From Gemmatimonadota bacterium (GTDB lineage Bacteria; Latescibacterota; UBA2968; UBA8231): a stretch of 15,415 nucleotides of DNA. Below, one piece after another: positions 1 to 7,173 of this stretch. Each line of letters begins with the position of its first letter. Positions within the stretch are counted from its first letter, which is position 1. Both the position numbers and the translations under genes were made by a program. The notes under the pieces were generated by a model. The model was given only the letters and a program-made list of their open reading frames with translations, searched no databases and was not told the origin of the DNA. The stretch is from positions 1 to 15,415 of the forward strand of contig JAPPEF010000325.1 in assembly GCA_028875335.1 (NCBI GenBank), read 5' to 3'.

Positions 1-2
1 CC

Positions 3-95
3 CACGTCGCCAACCCCACCGATTGCCAAACCACCTACGACATGCTCGCCGACAACCCACAAGAGGCGTTAGGTGTAGTATTTGCATGGACGTGA
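3..95 (+). CDS. C-terminal tail of an unidentified protein (partial)
   Basis: An open frame enters from the left edge and stops at a TGA at 93-95. It gives about 30 residues ending in GVVFAWT, with codon choice like the genes that follow (many GCC and GAC codons). The other two plus frames do not look as coding-like over this stretch. No family can be recognised from such a short tail. It is followed by about 130 bases without a gene before the isomerase at 224, so it may belong to a separate upstream transcript. It could also be chance, because a 30-codon open frame is not rare in GC-rich DNA. Confidence 0.4.
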   Translation, partial: HVANPTDCQTTYDMLADNPQEALGVVFAWT

Positions 96-149
96 ACCCA
101 GCCCATCCTGCTGCGTTTCATTGCCCCATGTAACATCTCACTTACATTT

Positions 150-162
150 CCGTTCACAACGG
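150..162. repeat. Short perfect inverted repeat upstream of the isomerase gene
   Basis: CCGTT at 150-154 and AACGG at 158-162 are perfect reverse complements around a 3-base CAC centre. The repeat lies about 60 bases before the ATG at 224, in a spacer that holds no other gene. It is not followed by a T-run, so it is not an intrinsic terminator. A position ahead of a sugar-catabolic pair would suit an operator for a small dimeric repressor, but arms of 5 bases can occur by chance. A weak promoter-like pair (TTGCCC at 173-178, TAAATT at 196-201, 17-bp spacing) lies just downstream. Confidence 0.25.
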
Positions 163-223
163 CGGCAGACCATTGCCCCGGCCTCGGCAGTTGGGTAAAT
201 TTGGAATTTTTAGGCGTAGGAAA

Positions 224-979
224 ATGAGCTACAAATTGGCGTACAGCGGCCTGTTATGGCGGGCACCCGATCTAGCGCAAGAGCTAGAAGCCCTGCGAAC
301 TTTTGGCTGGGATGGCTGGGAGGCGCGGCAACCACTCGACTGGTTGGGTACACCACAACGCGTGCGACAACTCTGCGAGGCATCTGGCGTGGAAGTGGCC
401 GCCGTCTGCGGGCCGAATGTCGCGCTGGACCTCGACGGACCGAGCCAACAGATCAACAAGCGGCGAATCGAGTTTGCCGCCGAACTCGAGGTCGCAACCT
501 TTATGACCAAAGGGCCGGGACGAGAGGGCCGCAACAGCACGGACGCGGAGTTGGACCAGATGGCAGCCGCGTACGAGGATCTGGCCACATACGGCGCAGA
601 CTTGGGCGTTGTGGTTACATTCCATCCGCATATCAATCACCTCGTCGACAGCGCCGCAGAGTGGAAGCGCTTCATGAGTCGCCTAGATGCGTGTCGCCTC
701 TGTATGGACATGTCCCACGCCGTACATTGGGGCTACGACCCGGTCCAAGCCGTGCGCGACTTCGCCGCGCGGATCGCGTACGTGCATCTGCACGATTTCA
801 AGGACGGACAGACCGTAGACTTGGGCGAAGGCCCCATGTGCGACTATCTGGCATTTATGGCGGCGCTGCGGGAAGCCGAATACACCGGCTGGATCACAGT
901 CTGCCCCGGACAAGCCAAGCGGCCCGAAACCGAAAAGATGCAAATCAACCGCCAGTACATGCGCAGCATTGGCTATTAG
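224..979 (+). CDS. Sugar phosphate isomerase/epimerase-like TIM-barrel protein
   Basis: A 251-residue protein of the xylose-isomerase-like (AP-endonuclease 2) TIM-barrel superfamily, which includes inosose dehydratase, IolI and sugar epimerases. Family landmarks are visible in order: the barrel strand FHPHINH, the metal-site segment CMDMSHAVHWGYDP, the VHLHDFK strand and a C-terminal GEGPMCDYLAFM region. The ATG at 224 is chosen because GTAGG sits 3 bases upstream and the protein then begins MSYKLAYSG, as the family does. A TTG at 173 would only add a basic, unconserved extension. The last barrel strand reads WITVCPG, with Cys227 where relatives commonly carry a metal-binding Glu, so activity may differ. 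The dehydrogenase 22 bases downstream is probably co-transcribed, which suggests a polyol or inositol-type pathway. The substrate is unknown. Confidence 0.85.
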   Translation: MSYKLAYSGLLWRAPDLAQELEALRTFGWDGWEARQPLDWLGTPQRVRQLCEASGVEVAAVCGPNVALDLDGPSQQINKRRIEFAAELEVATFMTKGPGREGRNSTDAELDQMAAAYEDLATYGADLGVVVTFHPHINHLVDSAAEWKRFMSRLDACRLCMDMSHAVHWGYDPVQAVRDFAARIAYVHLHDFKDGQTVDLGEGPMCDYLAFMAALREAEYTGWITVCPGQAKRPETEKMQINRQYMRSIGY

Positions 980-1001
980 AACTGTATAGGAGAAGAAAAG
1001 C

Positions 1002-2129
1002 ATGAGTCAGATACAGGCAGCGATCATGACCGGCCCAGGCCAGATCGCCGTGCGCTCGTATCCCAAACCCCAGATCGGAGACGACGAAGTCCTATTGAAG
1101 ATCGAACGCACCGGCATCTGCGGCAGCGACAAGCACATGTTCGCCGGCCACATGGCCCTGCCGTTTCCCGTGATACCCGGCCACGAATTAGTGGGCATCG
1201 TCGAGGAGATGGGTCCGGCCGCAGCCGATAGCCTGGCCATAGTGGGCGGCCCAGTCGCGGTGGGTGACCGCGTGACGACGACGCCCTCGTCGCGGGCCTG
1301 TGGGCGGTGCTACTACTGCCTGCACATGCCCCAGCGGCCCACCCTGTGCTCCAACCGCTTTGTGTACGGATTTGTGTCCGCCGATCTCGCGCCCATGCCG
1401 CGCGGCGGCTTTGCCGAATATCTGCATTTGACGGGCCATTCGTGGCTCTTCAAGATCCCCGACGACCTGCCCTCGGAACGAGCCGTACTCACCGAGCCAG
1501 CGGCCGTGGCCACCCGGGCCGTAGAGCGCGCCTTGGGACCGGGCATCCCGCACATCGGCGAGGGGTTGGGCCTCGACAAATCCGTGCTGGTCCTCGGAGC
1601 CGGTCCCATCGGCCAGCTCGTGGTGGCAGTGCTGAGCCACATCGGCACCGACTTGATTATCGCTGGCGATCTGAGCGCGGCCCGGTTGGAGCTCGCCCGC
1701 ACCATGGGCGCTCATAAAGTGCTCGCGATGGGAGAAGGTAGCCCTGAGCAGCGGCAGCTAGCCCTGCAAGACATGACCGCAGGCGTAGGAGCCGATATCG
1801 TCATTGAAACAGCCGGTGTGCCCGTAGCCTTCAAAGAATCGCTCGACTTAGTGCGCCGGGGTGGCATCGTCGTGGAGGTGGGGCACTTCACCGATCCAGG
1901 GGGAGTGGAGATCCGCCCGCACATCGTCTGTTTTAAAGATTTGGACATCCGCGGCATGTGGGCGTATCCTTCCATGCAGTTCAAGACCGCGCTATCTTTC
2001 TTGCGCAGCACAGCCGCACCCTTGGATCGCTTTATCACGCACCGGCTACCGCTGTCCGACATCCGCGAGGGCCTCGATATTACCGGCGGCGAAGCGGCCA
2101 TGAAGGTAGTGATAGAACCGGGAAATTAA
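1002..2129 (+). CDS. Zinc-dependent medium-chain alcohol/polyol dehydrogenase
   Basis: A 375-residue MDR-family NAD(P)-dependent dehydrogenase, of the sorbitol or threonine dehydrogenase type. The N-terminal GroES-like half carries the catalytic zinc ligands Cys40, His61 and Glu62 (GICGSDKH and PGHE motifs). A structural zinc lobe holds Cys100, Cys103, Cys106 and Cys116, the last spaced slightly wider than usual. The Rossmann half has the GAGPIG dinucleotide loop near residues 199-204. The start has AGGAG at 988-992, nine bases ahead. There is a short insertion between the GHE segment and the GDRV strand (about residues 71-84). Its place 22 bases behind the isomerase suggests oxidation of a hydroxyl of the same sugar or polyol. 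Family membership is firm; the substrate is not determinable. Confidence 0.92.
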   Translation: MSQIQAAIMTGPGQIAVRSYPKPQIGDDEVLLKIERTGICGSDKHMFAGHMALPFPVIPGHELVGIVEEMGPAAADSLAIVGGPVAVGDRVTTTPSSRACGRCYYCLHMPQRPTLCSNRFVYGFVSADLAPMPRGGFAEYLHLTGHSWLFKIPDDLPSERAVLTEPAAVATRAVERALGPGIPHIGEGLGLDKSVLVLGAGPIGQLVVAVLSHIGTDLIIAGDLSAARLELARTMGAHKVLAMGEGSPEQRQLALQDMTAGVGADIVIETAGVPVAFKESLDLVRRGGIVVEVGHFTDPGGVEIRPHIVCFKDLDIRGMWAYPSMQFKTALSFLRSTAAPLDRFITHRLPLSDIREGLDITGGEAAMKVVIEPGN

Positions 2130-2133
2130 CCGT

Positions 2134-2162
2134 TTGACAGCCGCGCCAGGCTAACCCAAACT
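2134..2162 (+). promoter_or_regulatory. Possible promoter ahead of the signalling genes
   Basis: A perfect TTGACA at 2134-2139 lies in the 46-base gap between the dehydrogenase and the receiver-phosphatase gene. Seventeen bases on, CAAACT at 2157-2162 is a poor -10 match (3 of 6). Any transcript would begin close to the ribosome binding site. The -35 match suggests the signalling genes may have their own start, but read-through from the upstream pair is equally possible. Confidence 0.25.
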
Positions 2163-2175
2163 TGGGGAGAGAGAA

Positions 2176-3345
2176 ATGGCAATACTACGACCCAAGATCC
2201 TCGTCGTCGACGACGAGCCAGATTTAGAGCACCTAGTACGGCAGCGCATGCGCCGCGAAATTCGCTCGGGCCAGTACAGCTTTATGTTCGCCCAAAACGG
2301 CGTTGAAGCCCTAGAAGTGCTAAGCGAAGAGCAAGACATCGACATGGTGCTCTCGGATATCAACATGCCCCGGATGGACGGGCTCACCTTGCTAGAGCAG
2401 ATCCCCAAGGTGGACCCCAACATCCGCTCGGTCATCGTCTCGGCATACGGCGACATGAAGAACATCCGCACGGCCATGAATCGGGGCGCGTTTGACTTCA
2501 TCACCAAGCCCATCGACTTCGAGGACATGAAGGTGACCATCCAGCGGACCTTGCGCCATCTAGAGCTGTGGCGCGAGGCGCTGGAGTCGCGCGACAAACT
2601 AGTCGCCCTGCAAAACGAACTCAGCGTGGCCAACAAGATGCAGCAGTCCATCTTGCCCACCAGTTTTCCCACCGGGTCGGGCTTTGAAATCTTCGGCAGC
2701 ATGAAGCCCGCGCGCGACGTCGGTGGCGATTTCTTCGACGTGTTGTCCCTCGAAGACGGCCGCATCGGCCTCGTCGTCGCCGATGTCTCGGACAAAGGCG
2801 TGCCAGCAGCCCTGTTTATGATGTCGAGCCGCACCCTGCTGAAGGGCTCGGCCATTGGCCTCGATTCGCCGGGCAAGGTGCTGAGCGAAGTAAATCAACT
2901 GCTGCAAGAAGAAAACGACGCCGCCATGTTCGTGACCGTCTTTTACGCGACCTTCGACCCAGAAACCGGCGAGTTGGCCTATGCCAATGGCGGGCACAAT
3001 ACCCCGCTGGTGGTCCACGCCGACGGCAGCTCGACCGTGATTCCGCCGACCGGCGGAGTAGCGCTAGGCGTGGTACCAGGTTTCCCCTACGAAGAAAGCT
3101 CAATGACCCTGCAACCCGGCGACCGCGTCGTCTTGTACACCGACGGCGTCACCGAAGCCGAAAACGACCAAGGTGACCAGTTCGAGCTAGAGCGCCTGTG
3201 CGAGATTTTCACCGACGGGACACCTATGGACGCCCACGCTACCAACGAGGCGGTTTTTGCGGCGGTCGAGGCCTTTGCCGGCGATGCCCCTCAATTTGAC
3301 GATGTCACCTGCCTGACGCTTCGCCGCAGCGAGACAGACCAATGA
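2176..3345 (+). CDS. Response regulator with PP2C-type (SpoIIE/RsbU) phosphatase output
   Basis: A 389-residue cytoplasmic protein. Residues 1-120 form a receiver domain with acidic pair Asp12/Asp13, phospho-acceptor Asp61 (SDINMP), Ser89 and Lys111 (TKP). A helical, probably coiled-coil linker follows (about 120-160). The SpoIIE/PP2C phosphatase domain shows ARDVGGDFFD (about 179-188), ADVSDKG (about 202-208), YTDGVTEAEN and the terminal FDDVT motif, so the metal-binding aspartates are kept. In this family, phosphorylation of the receiver switches on dephosphorylation of a phospho-STAS protein, which then captures an HATPase anti-sigma kinase. The likely inputs and partners are all here: the kinase at 4927-7173, the STAS protein at 7174-7503 and the HATPase whose gene overlaps this one by ATGA. 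A GGGGAGAGAG Shine-Dalgarno stretch precedes the ATG. Confidence 0.95.
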   Translation: MAILRPKILVVDDEPDLEHLVRQRMRREIRSGQYSFMFAQNGVEALEVLSEEQDIDMVLSDINMPRMDGLTLLEQIPKVDPNIRSVIVSAYGDMKNIRTAMNRGAFDFITKPIDFEDMKVTIQRTLRHLELWREALESRDKLVALQNELSVANKMQQSILPTSFPTGSGFEIFGSMKPARDVGGDFFDVLSLEDGRIGLVVADVSDKGVPAALFMMSSRTLLKGSAIGLDSPGKVLSEVNQLLQEENDAAMFVTVFYATFDPETGELAYANGGHNTPLVVHADGSSTVIPPTGGVALGVVPGFPYEESSMTLQPGDRVVLYTDGVTEAENDQGDQFELERLCEIFTDGTPMDAHATNEAVFAAVEAFAGDAPQFDDVTCLTLRRSETDQ

Positions 3346-3764
3346 GCGCTCAGAAATCGCTGCTCATAGCGACTGAACTAGACGAACTGCACAAGGTCAA
3401 CGCCGCTATTGAGGCACTTGCAGAGGAAGAAAACTGGTCCCCAGACGTCACCTTTCAGATCGGGCTGGCCGTCGAGGAATTGGGGGTCAACATCGTCAAC
3501 TACGGGCACGACGACGACAAAGCCCACGAAATCAAGATCGTCATTTCCTCAGAGGACGAGACGATCACGATCGAGATCGAGGACGACGGCCACGCCTTCA
3601 ATCCGCTCGTCGACGCTCCAGAGCCGGACTTGAACGCCGAGGTCGAAGACCGCACCGTGGGCGGGCTGGGCATCTACCTCGTGCGCACCATGATGGACGA
3701 GGTCCACTACCAGCGACAGCAAGACAAAAACTGCCTGACCTTGGTCAAGCGGAGGGATAGTTGA
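3342..3764 (+). CDS. RsbW/SpoIIAB-like HATPase serine kinase (anti-sigma type)
   Basis: A 140-residue single-domain GHKL ATPase. The N box is EELGVNIVNYG (Glu46, Asn50), the G1 box is EDDGHAFNP and the G2 region is VGGLGIYLVRTMMD, all typical of anti-sigma serine kinases. There is no His-phosphorylation domain, so it is not a two-component kinase. Members bind a sigma factor or another target, and also phosphorylate a STAS antagonist. The STAS protein at 7174-7503 is the obvious partner and the phosphatase at 2176-3345 the opposing enzyme. Its ATG overlaps the phosphatase stop (ATGA at 3342-3345), and its TGA overlaps the TTG of the next gene, implying translational coupling. No sigma factor gene lies in the window, so the output target is open. 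Confidence 0.92.
   Translation: MSAQKSLLIATELDELHKVNAAIEALAEEENWSPDVTFQIGLAVEELGVNIVNYGHDDDKAHEIKIVISSEDETITIEIEDDGHAFNPLVDAPEPDLNAEVEDRTVGGLGIYLVRTMMDEVHYQRQQDKNCLTLVKRRDS
3751..3756 (+). promoter_or_regulatory. Ribosome binding site fixing a TTG start
   Basis: GGAGGG at 3751-3756 is a strong Shine-Dalgarno sequence four bases ahead of TTG at 3761-3763. This supports TTG as the start of the binding-protein gene. The TTG shares two bases with the TGA of the HATPase gene (TTGA, 3761-3764), and a clean signal peptide begins there. Confidence 0.75.
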
Positions 3765-4930
3765 GTAGCACGCTTGCTCGATGCGCGGTCGCGCTGCTGG
3801 TTGCGAGTGCTGCGCTTGGTGAGGAACAGCCCGGTGTCTCTGACCGGAGTATCCTCTTTGGCCAATCCGCCGCCTTTAGCGGGTCAGCCCAAGAGTTGGG
3901 CCGCAACATGCGGCTCGGGATGCAGGCGGCCTTCCGCGAGGTGAATGAGCAGGGCGGGGTCCACGGACGCCGGCTCGAATTGGTGTCGCTCGACGATGGG
4001 TACGAGCCGGAAGCCGCCATCGACAACACCCGCCAGTTGATCGAAGGCGAGCAGGTTTTCGCGCTGATCGGCGCCGTCGGCACCCCAACCTCGCGCGCAG
4101 CCGTCCCCATTGCCGAGGACGCCGGCGTCCCCTACATCGCTCCTTTCACGGGCAGTAGTTTCCTCCGCGATCCCAAGTGGCGCGGCGTGGTCAACCTGCG
4201 CGCCTCCTACTATCAGGAAACCGAGGAAATAGTCGCCCGTCTGACCGACGACTTGGGCATCGAGCGCATTGCCGTAATGTACCAAGACGACTCATTTGGC
4301 CGAGAAGGGTTTCGCGGAGTGCGTCGCGCGTTAGAGCGCCGCGAGCTATCGCTCGTGGCGGTCGGCGTGTATCCGCGCAACACCAAGGCGGTAAAGACCG
4401 CTCTGCTCGACCTGCGCAGCGGCCAGCCCCAAGCCGTGATCTTGGTCGGGACCTACCAGCCGGTCGCCACCCTAATCGCCTGGGCGCAAACGACGAGTTT
4501 CAACCCCATCTTTGTGACCATCTCATTCGTAGGCAGTAAGGCATTGGCGCGGGAACTCGGCCCTGCTGGCGCTGGGGTTTTAGTCTCGCAGGTCGTGCCC
4601 TTCCCAACGGCCACTGAGCCGGCCATCGTCGGCTCGTACCGCCACGCCCTCGCAGCTCAAGCCCCGCGAGCCGAGCCGAGCTTTGTCTCGTTCGAAGGCT
4701 ACCTGGCCGGTCGCTTGGCCATCGCCGCCCTCACTGGCTGCGGCCGAGCAGTCAGCCGCGCCTGCCTATTAGACAACTTGCGCCGCGCCGATGTCATCGA
4801 CCTAGAGGGGTTCAAGCTCCGCTACGGAGATGGCGACAATCAGGGCTCGGATGCGGTCTTCCTCACCGTGCTCGACAGTGACGGCCAATACCGCCCCATC
4901 CACTCCTTGAAGGGCGCGACGAAGCCATGA
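3761..4930 (+). CDS. Secreted LivK-like type I periplasmic binding protein
   Basis: A 389-residue protein with a short N-terminal signal peptide (hydrophobic core about residues 7-19, likely cleavage after ASAALG at 20). It then shows the Peripla_BP_6 or branched-chain-amino-acid-receptor fold. Landmarks are SGSAQELGRNMRLGMQAAF near the mature N-terminus, VHGRRLELVSLDDGYEP, a GAVGTPTS ligand-binding segment and MYQDDSFGREG at the lobe crossover. No permease or ATPase genes of a LIV-type transporter are present. The gene overlaps the following membrane kinase by ATGA (4927-4930). I infer a sensory rather than transport role: the protein binds a small ligand (an amino acid, amide or similar, unknown) and presents it to the kinase, as TorT does for TorS. 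The TTG start may lower its expression relative to its neighbours. Confidence 0.9.
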   Translation: MSSTLARCAVALLVASAALGEEQPGVSDRSILFGQSAAFSGSAQELGRNMRLGMQAAFREVNEQGGVHGRRLELVSLDDGYEPEAAIDNTRQLIEGEQVFALIGAVGTPTSRAAVPIAEDAGVPYIAPFTGSSFLRDPKWRGVVNLRASYYQETEEIVARLTDDLGIERIAVMYQDDSFGREGFRGVRRALERRELSLVAVGVYPRNTKAVKTALLDLRSGQPQAVILVGTYQPVATLIAWAQTTSFNPIFVTISFVGSKALARELGPAGAGVLVSQVVPFPTATEPAIVGSYRHALAAQAPRAEPSFVSFEGYLAGRLAIAALTGCGRAVSRACLLDNLRRADVIDLEGFKLRYGDGDNQGSDAVFLTVLDSDGQYRPIHSLKGATKP

Positions 4931-7173
4931 TCTCCCTACTGAAACGCCTACTCGCAGCCCGTCACCGCATCGCCTTTCATCTGTACATGGGCATTGGCAC
5001 GGCCGTGGTCCTCACCATGATCGCGAGTTTGGTGGCTTGGTTTTCCTTCGACCAAGTCGGCGATGCCCAAAGGCAGGTAAACGAGCGGGCCGTCCCAGAA
5101 ATCGCCACCGCTTTTGCGGTCGCCCAGCAAAGCGGCACCCTCGCCGCGGCAGCCCCGCGCTTGGTCGCGGCTGAGACGCCGATGGCCTTTATCGAGGTCG
5201 CCGACAAAGTCGCCTCCGAGCGGGACGACTTTAAAAAGCAATTGGCCGCCCTGACCCAGCAGGGCGCAGCCGAGGAACGCTTCGCGCGGATTCGCGCCCG
5301 CGGCGACACCCTCATCGCCAACATCGACGCGATTGAGGCTTCGGTGTCCAAGCGCTTTGACCTCAGAGATCGCAGCCGTGGATTGCAAAAAAACCTAGAG
5401 ACACTGCAAAACGAACTGATCGGCATCTTGATTCCAGCCATCGACGATCAACTATTCTACGCAATGACCGGCTACCGCACCCTCGGAGAACCGCCCGCAC
5501 CCCGTGCCCAGCACCTTTCAGAGGCCGAACTTTCTCTCTATCGCGATCTAGCCGAGTTGCAGGAAGGGACCACTACGGCCACGCGCCTACTGGCCAGTGC
5601 CTTCAACCTGTCGGACTCGCGCCTGCTAGAGCCCTTACAGGAGCGCTTCGACTCCACAGTCGACGGCATCGAACGAAAACTCGCCGCACTCGGCGCAGGC
5701 CCCTTGCACAGCACACTTGACCACCAGACGCCCAAAGTTGGCTTCCGCATCGAGCGCGCCTACTTACATAGAGAGCTCGACCAGACCTTTAACCGCCTGT
5801 TCGACTTGGGCCGAGGGGACGAAAATATCTTCGCTCTGCGCGCCTCGGAACTCCAGGTCGTTGAACAGCAACGAGCACTGCTCGACCGCAACCGCGACTT
5901 GTCCATTGAACTAGTCGCCGAGGTCGAGGGCCTAGTGAACACGGCCCGCGGAAGCGCCCAAGAGGCCACCCAAACCTCCACTCAAGCCATCTTCACCGGC
6001 CGCAAGCTCCTGCTTGCTATTAACGCGGTCGGCATCGCTGGAGCGATCCTGATCGCGTGGCTGCTCGTTGGCCGGGTGCTACTGCGCCGTCTCGAATTTC
6101 TGTCGAACCGAATGCGCCACATGGCGGAAGGCGACCTCGAGACAAAGATCGAGATGTCCGGGCGCGACGAGGTTGCCGACATGGCCGCGGCCCTCGAAAT
6201 CTTCCGCCACAACTCATTGGAGGCCCAGCGGCTCAACTTGGTGGAAAAGCTGGCCGCCGACTTGGAAGAGAAAAATGCCACGCTCGAAACGGTGCTTGCC
6301 GACCTACAGCAGGCGCAGGATCAGATCGTCATGCGCGAAAAACTAGCCGCCCTGGGTGAACTCACCGCGGGCGTGGCGCACGAAATCCAGAATCCCTTGA
6401 ACTTCGTCAAGAACTTCGCGGAGGTTTCGGAGGAACTGTTAGAAGAGCTACAAGAGGTACTAGAGCAAGACGGCCAGAAGCTAGACGGCGAGCAGCGCGA
6501 GCTAATCAACGAGATCAACGGCGACTTGACCGACAATCTCGGGCGCATCCGCCAACACGGCGACCGCGCCAATCGCATTGTCCGCGATATGCTGCAGATG
6601 GGTCGCGGGTCGGGCGAGGCACGGGCCACGGATATCAACGGCCTGCTCGAAGAACACGCCCGCCTCGCTTTTCACAGCGCACGCGCGACCAATGCGGATT
6701 TTCAGCTCGACATCAAGGAAGAGTTAGACGAGGAGGTAGGGGAGTTAGACGTGGTCCCGCAGGATTTGGCCCGCGTCTTTCTAAACATGGTGAGCAATGC
6801 CTGCTACGCCACCAACGAGAAACGGAACGCTCCAGAGACGGCATCCGACTACGTCCCTACACTCTGGATCAGCTCCCAGCGAACACCCGATCAAGTCGAA
6901 GTCCGCATCCGCGACAATGGGAAGGGGATCCCGCCGGATGTCGTCGACAAAATCTTCAACCCATTCTTTACGACTAAGCCGACCGATCAGGGAACCGGGC
7001 TCGGGCTCGCGCTGTCCAACGACATCGTGCGCGAACACGGGGGTACCATCAAGGTCCACTCCGAGCCTGGAGAATTTACCGAGATGACCATCGAGCTGCC
7101 TGCGGTGCGGCCGTCAGCCCTGCAATCTGCCGAAGCCAATCCAGACGCGACGACGACGCCCCCTTCAGTTTAA
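4927..7173 (+). CDS. Membrane sensor histidine kinase with TorS-like extracytoplasmic domain
   Basis: A 748-residue kinase. TM1 is about residues 18-40. A helical extracytoplasmic region of about 320 residues follows, beginning with a VPEIATAFAVAQQSG stretch like the TorS sensor bundle. TM2 is about 361-383 and a HAMP linker about 384-436. A coiled coil leads to the dimerisation domain with phospho-acceptor His485 in VAHEIQNPLNF. The ATPase domain has Asn624 (NMVSNACYAT), Asp663 (DNGKGIP), NPFFTTK and GTGLGL (about 689-694). There is no attached receiver, so the receiver-phosphatase at 2176-3345 is the likely phosphotransfer partner. The overlapping upstream binding-protein gene probably supplies the ligand-loaded partner of the sensor domain. 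The TorS resemblance is by eye only. The stop codon touches the stop of the opposing STAS gene. Confidence 0.95.
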   Translation: MISLLKRLLAARHRIAFHLYMGIGTAVVLTMIASLVAWFSFDQVGDAQRQVNERAVPEIATAFAVAQQSGTLAAAAPRLVAAETPMAFIEVADKVASERDDFKKQLAALTQQGAAEERFARIRARGDTLIANIDAIEASVSKRFDLRDRSRGLQKNLETLQNELIGILIPAIDDQLFYAMTGYRTLGEPPAPRAQHLSEAELSLYRDLAELQEGTTTATRLLASAFNLSDSRLLEPLQERFDSTVDGIERKLAALGAGPLHSTLDHQTPKVGFRIERAYLHRELDQTFNRLFDLGRGDENIFALRASELQVVEQQRALLDRNRDLSIELVAEVEGLVNTARGSAQEATQTSTQAIFTGRKLLLAINAVGIAGAILIAWLLVGRVLLRRLEFLSNRMRHMAEGDLETKIEMSGRDEVADMAAALEIFRHNSLEAQRLNLVEKLAADLEEKNATLETVLADLQQAQDQIVMREKLAALGELTAGVAHEIQNPLNFVKNFAEVSEELLEELQEVLEQDGQKLDGEQRELINEINGDLTDNLGRIRQHGDRANRIVRDMLQMGRGSGEARATDINGLLEEHARLAFHSARATNADFQLDIKEELDEEVGELDVVPQDLARVFLNMVSNACYATNEKRNAPETASDYVPTLWISSQRTPDQVEVRIRDNGKGIPPDVVDKIFNPFFTTKPTDQGTGLGLALSNDIVREHGGTIKVHSEPGEFTEMTIELPAVRPSALQSAEANPDATTTPPSV

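Noticed and set aside
173..223. TTG start extending the isomerase by 17 residues
   Set aside because: The extension is basic and unlike the family, whereas the ATG at 224 has a close GTAGG and yields the usual N-terminus.
256..1005. Long open frame in another frame of the isomerase gene
   Set aside because: Arg/Gly-rich product with no family features, fully over a recognised gene; typical of GC-rich shadow frames.
3761..4930. Binding protein as part of a LIV-type amino-acid ABC transporter
   Set aside because: No permease or ATPase genes are adjacent, and it overlaps a sensor kinase gene; a sensory role fits better, though transport cannot be fully excluded.
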